Shown here: positions 12,718-13,070 of the stretch, one piece after another | How the letters are laid out: every line of letters begins with the position of its first letter | Position numbering within the stretch: position 1 is the first letter of the stretch | From: Clostridiales bacterium | GTDB taxonomy: Bacteria > Bacillota > Clostridia > Lachnospirales > WQUN01 | NCBI GenBank assembly: GCA_031269415.1 | Contig: JAISZF010000295.1 | Span: 1 to 13,070 of the forward strand | Direction of reading: 5' to 3' | Length of the DNA stretch: 13,070 nt | Program-made: the position numbers and the translations under genes | The notes under the pieces: model-generated | Databases searched by the model: none | Seen by the model: the letters and a program-made list of their open reading frames with translations, nothing else | What the model was told of the DNA's origin: nothing

Positions 12718-13070
12718 TTAGGCAAAAGCCCGAATTTTCAATTTCCCGAACCTGGCCGACGCCCCTCTTCCCAGCGCTGCCCCGACGCAGCCCGTCAGAT
12801 AGGGCGCGTCGCTGTCGGAATAGCTTATCAAGGCAATATTCCCGCCGCTGAATATCTGAATCTTATTAAGCCGACAGGACACGCGCAACGGAACCGCTTC
12901 GCCAACGGCGTAGTTTAACGGTACCGAAGCCAGCGTCACATATGTCCCGTTCACGTTTTTCATCAGGGACAGCCGCCCGCCGTCCAGCGCGTATAAAGCG
13001 GCCTTTATTCCCGTGCCGCTGGCCTTAACCTTAATGGAAAGGGTCTGGGCCTGGGTAAACCAGCGGGGAG
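12718..13070 (-). CDS. C-terminus of an extracellular beta-sandwich (LamG/concanavalin-like) protein, partial
   Basis: The minus-strand frame is open from the window edge to a TGA at 12718-12720, at least 116 codons. An internal ATG (12963) is inside the domain and is not the real start; the frame upstream reads WFTQAQTLSIKVKASGTGIKAALYALDGG. The alternating strand pattern (LSLMKNVNGTYVTLASVPL, then VPLRVSCRLNKIQIFSGGN, then a final KLKIRAF strand) is that of a concanavalin-like lectin or LamG domain. Such domains are found at the end of many secreted glycoside hydrolases. No catalytic part is visible, so the enzyme, if any, is unknown. The gene ends at the shared hairpin 12658-12688 and is convergent with the HEPN-MNT pair. 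Confidence 0.65.
   Translation of the reverse strand, partial: PRWFTQAQTLSIKVKASGTGIKAALYALDGGRLSLMKNVNGTYVTLASVPLNYAVGEAVPLRVSCRLNKIQIFSGGNIALISYSDSDAPYLTGCVGAALGRGASARFGKLKIRAFA

Noticed and set aside
12718..12963. A complete 81-residue gene starting at the ATG at 12963
   Set aside because: The frame continues open to the window edge with the same beta-sandwich pattern, so the ATG is internal to a longer, cut-off gene.

Overview
The window looks like a chromosomal segment of a Gram-positive, low-to-mid GC Firmicute, probably a Clostridia-type anaerobe. The grounds are strong GGAGG-type ribosome sites, frequent TTG/GTG starts, a tRNA-Ser gene without an encoded CCA, and gene types typical of that group (DUF4143 ATPase, SWIM-SNF2 helicase, CrtO-like acyltransferase next to an MGDG-synthase-like glycosyltransferase, HEPN-MNT pair). 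This assignment is an inference from gene content; no marker gene fixes the species.

Layout. Positions 1-1277 hold a low-complexity edge (alternating pyrimidine-purine DNA, then G8-A-G8) and an IS3-family insertion sequence on the minus strand. Its orfA and orfB overlap at an A9 run. Positions 1376-2784 hold a stand-alone AAA ATPase with a DUF4143 nuclease-fold C-terminus and its own promoter and terminator. Positions 2785-3573 hold non-coding sequence and a truncated ABC-transporter ATPase. Positions 3618-3755 hold tRNA-Ser(GGA) with a clear promoter. This left quarter has the look of an accessory, rearranged area.

Positions 3771-10394 are a run of minus-strand genes. Read in the direction of transcription they are: a 1077-residue SWIM/SNF2 helicase; a membrane-anchored exported protein that looks YycI/PepSY-like; then, behind a new promoter, a PAP2-type phosphatase, a CrtO-like acyltransferase and an MGDG-synthase/UgtP-like glycosyltransferase. 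The run ends in a strong terminator. The last three genes form a coherent possible pathway: phosphatidic acid to diacylglycerol, glycosylation of the lipid, then acylation of the sugar. That would give an acylated glycolipid. This is the most interesting functional hypothesis in the window.

Divergent from the helicase is a membrane-anchored alpha/beta hydrolase (10461-11444, plus) with its own terminator. The gap 11505-11836 contains two short minus-strand reading-frame remnants without start codons. A HEPN-MNT toxin-antitoxin pair follows on the plus strand (11933-12645). Its sequence motifs exactly match the AMPylation type (RX4HXY in the toxin, GSX10DXD in the nucleotidyltransferase). A hairpin separates it from the 3' end of a minus-strand gene for a protein with a concanavalin-like beta-sandwich C-terminus, cut by the window edge.

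No CRISPR array, rRNA, phage structural gene or origin of replication is visible.
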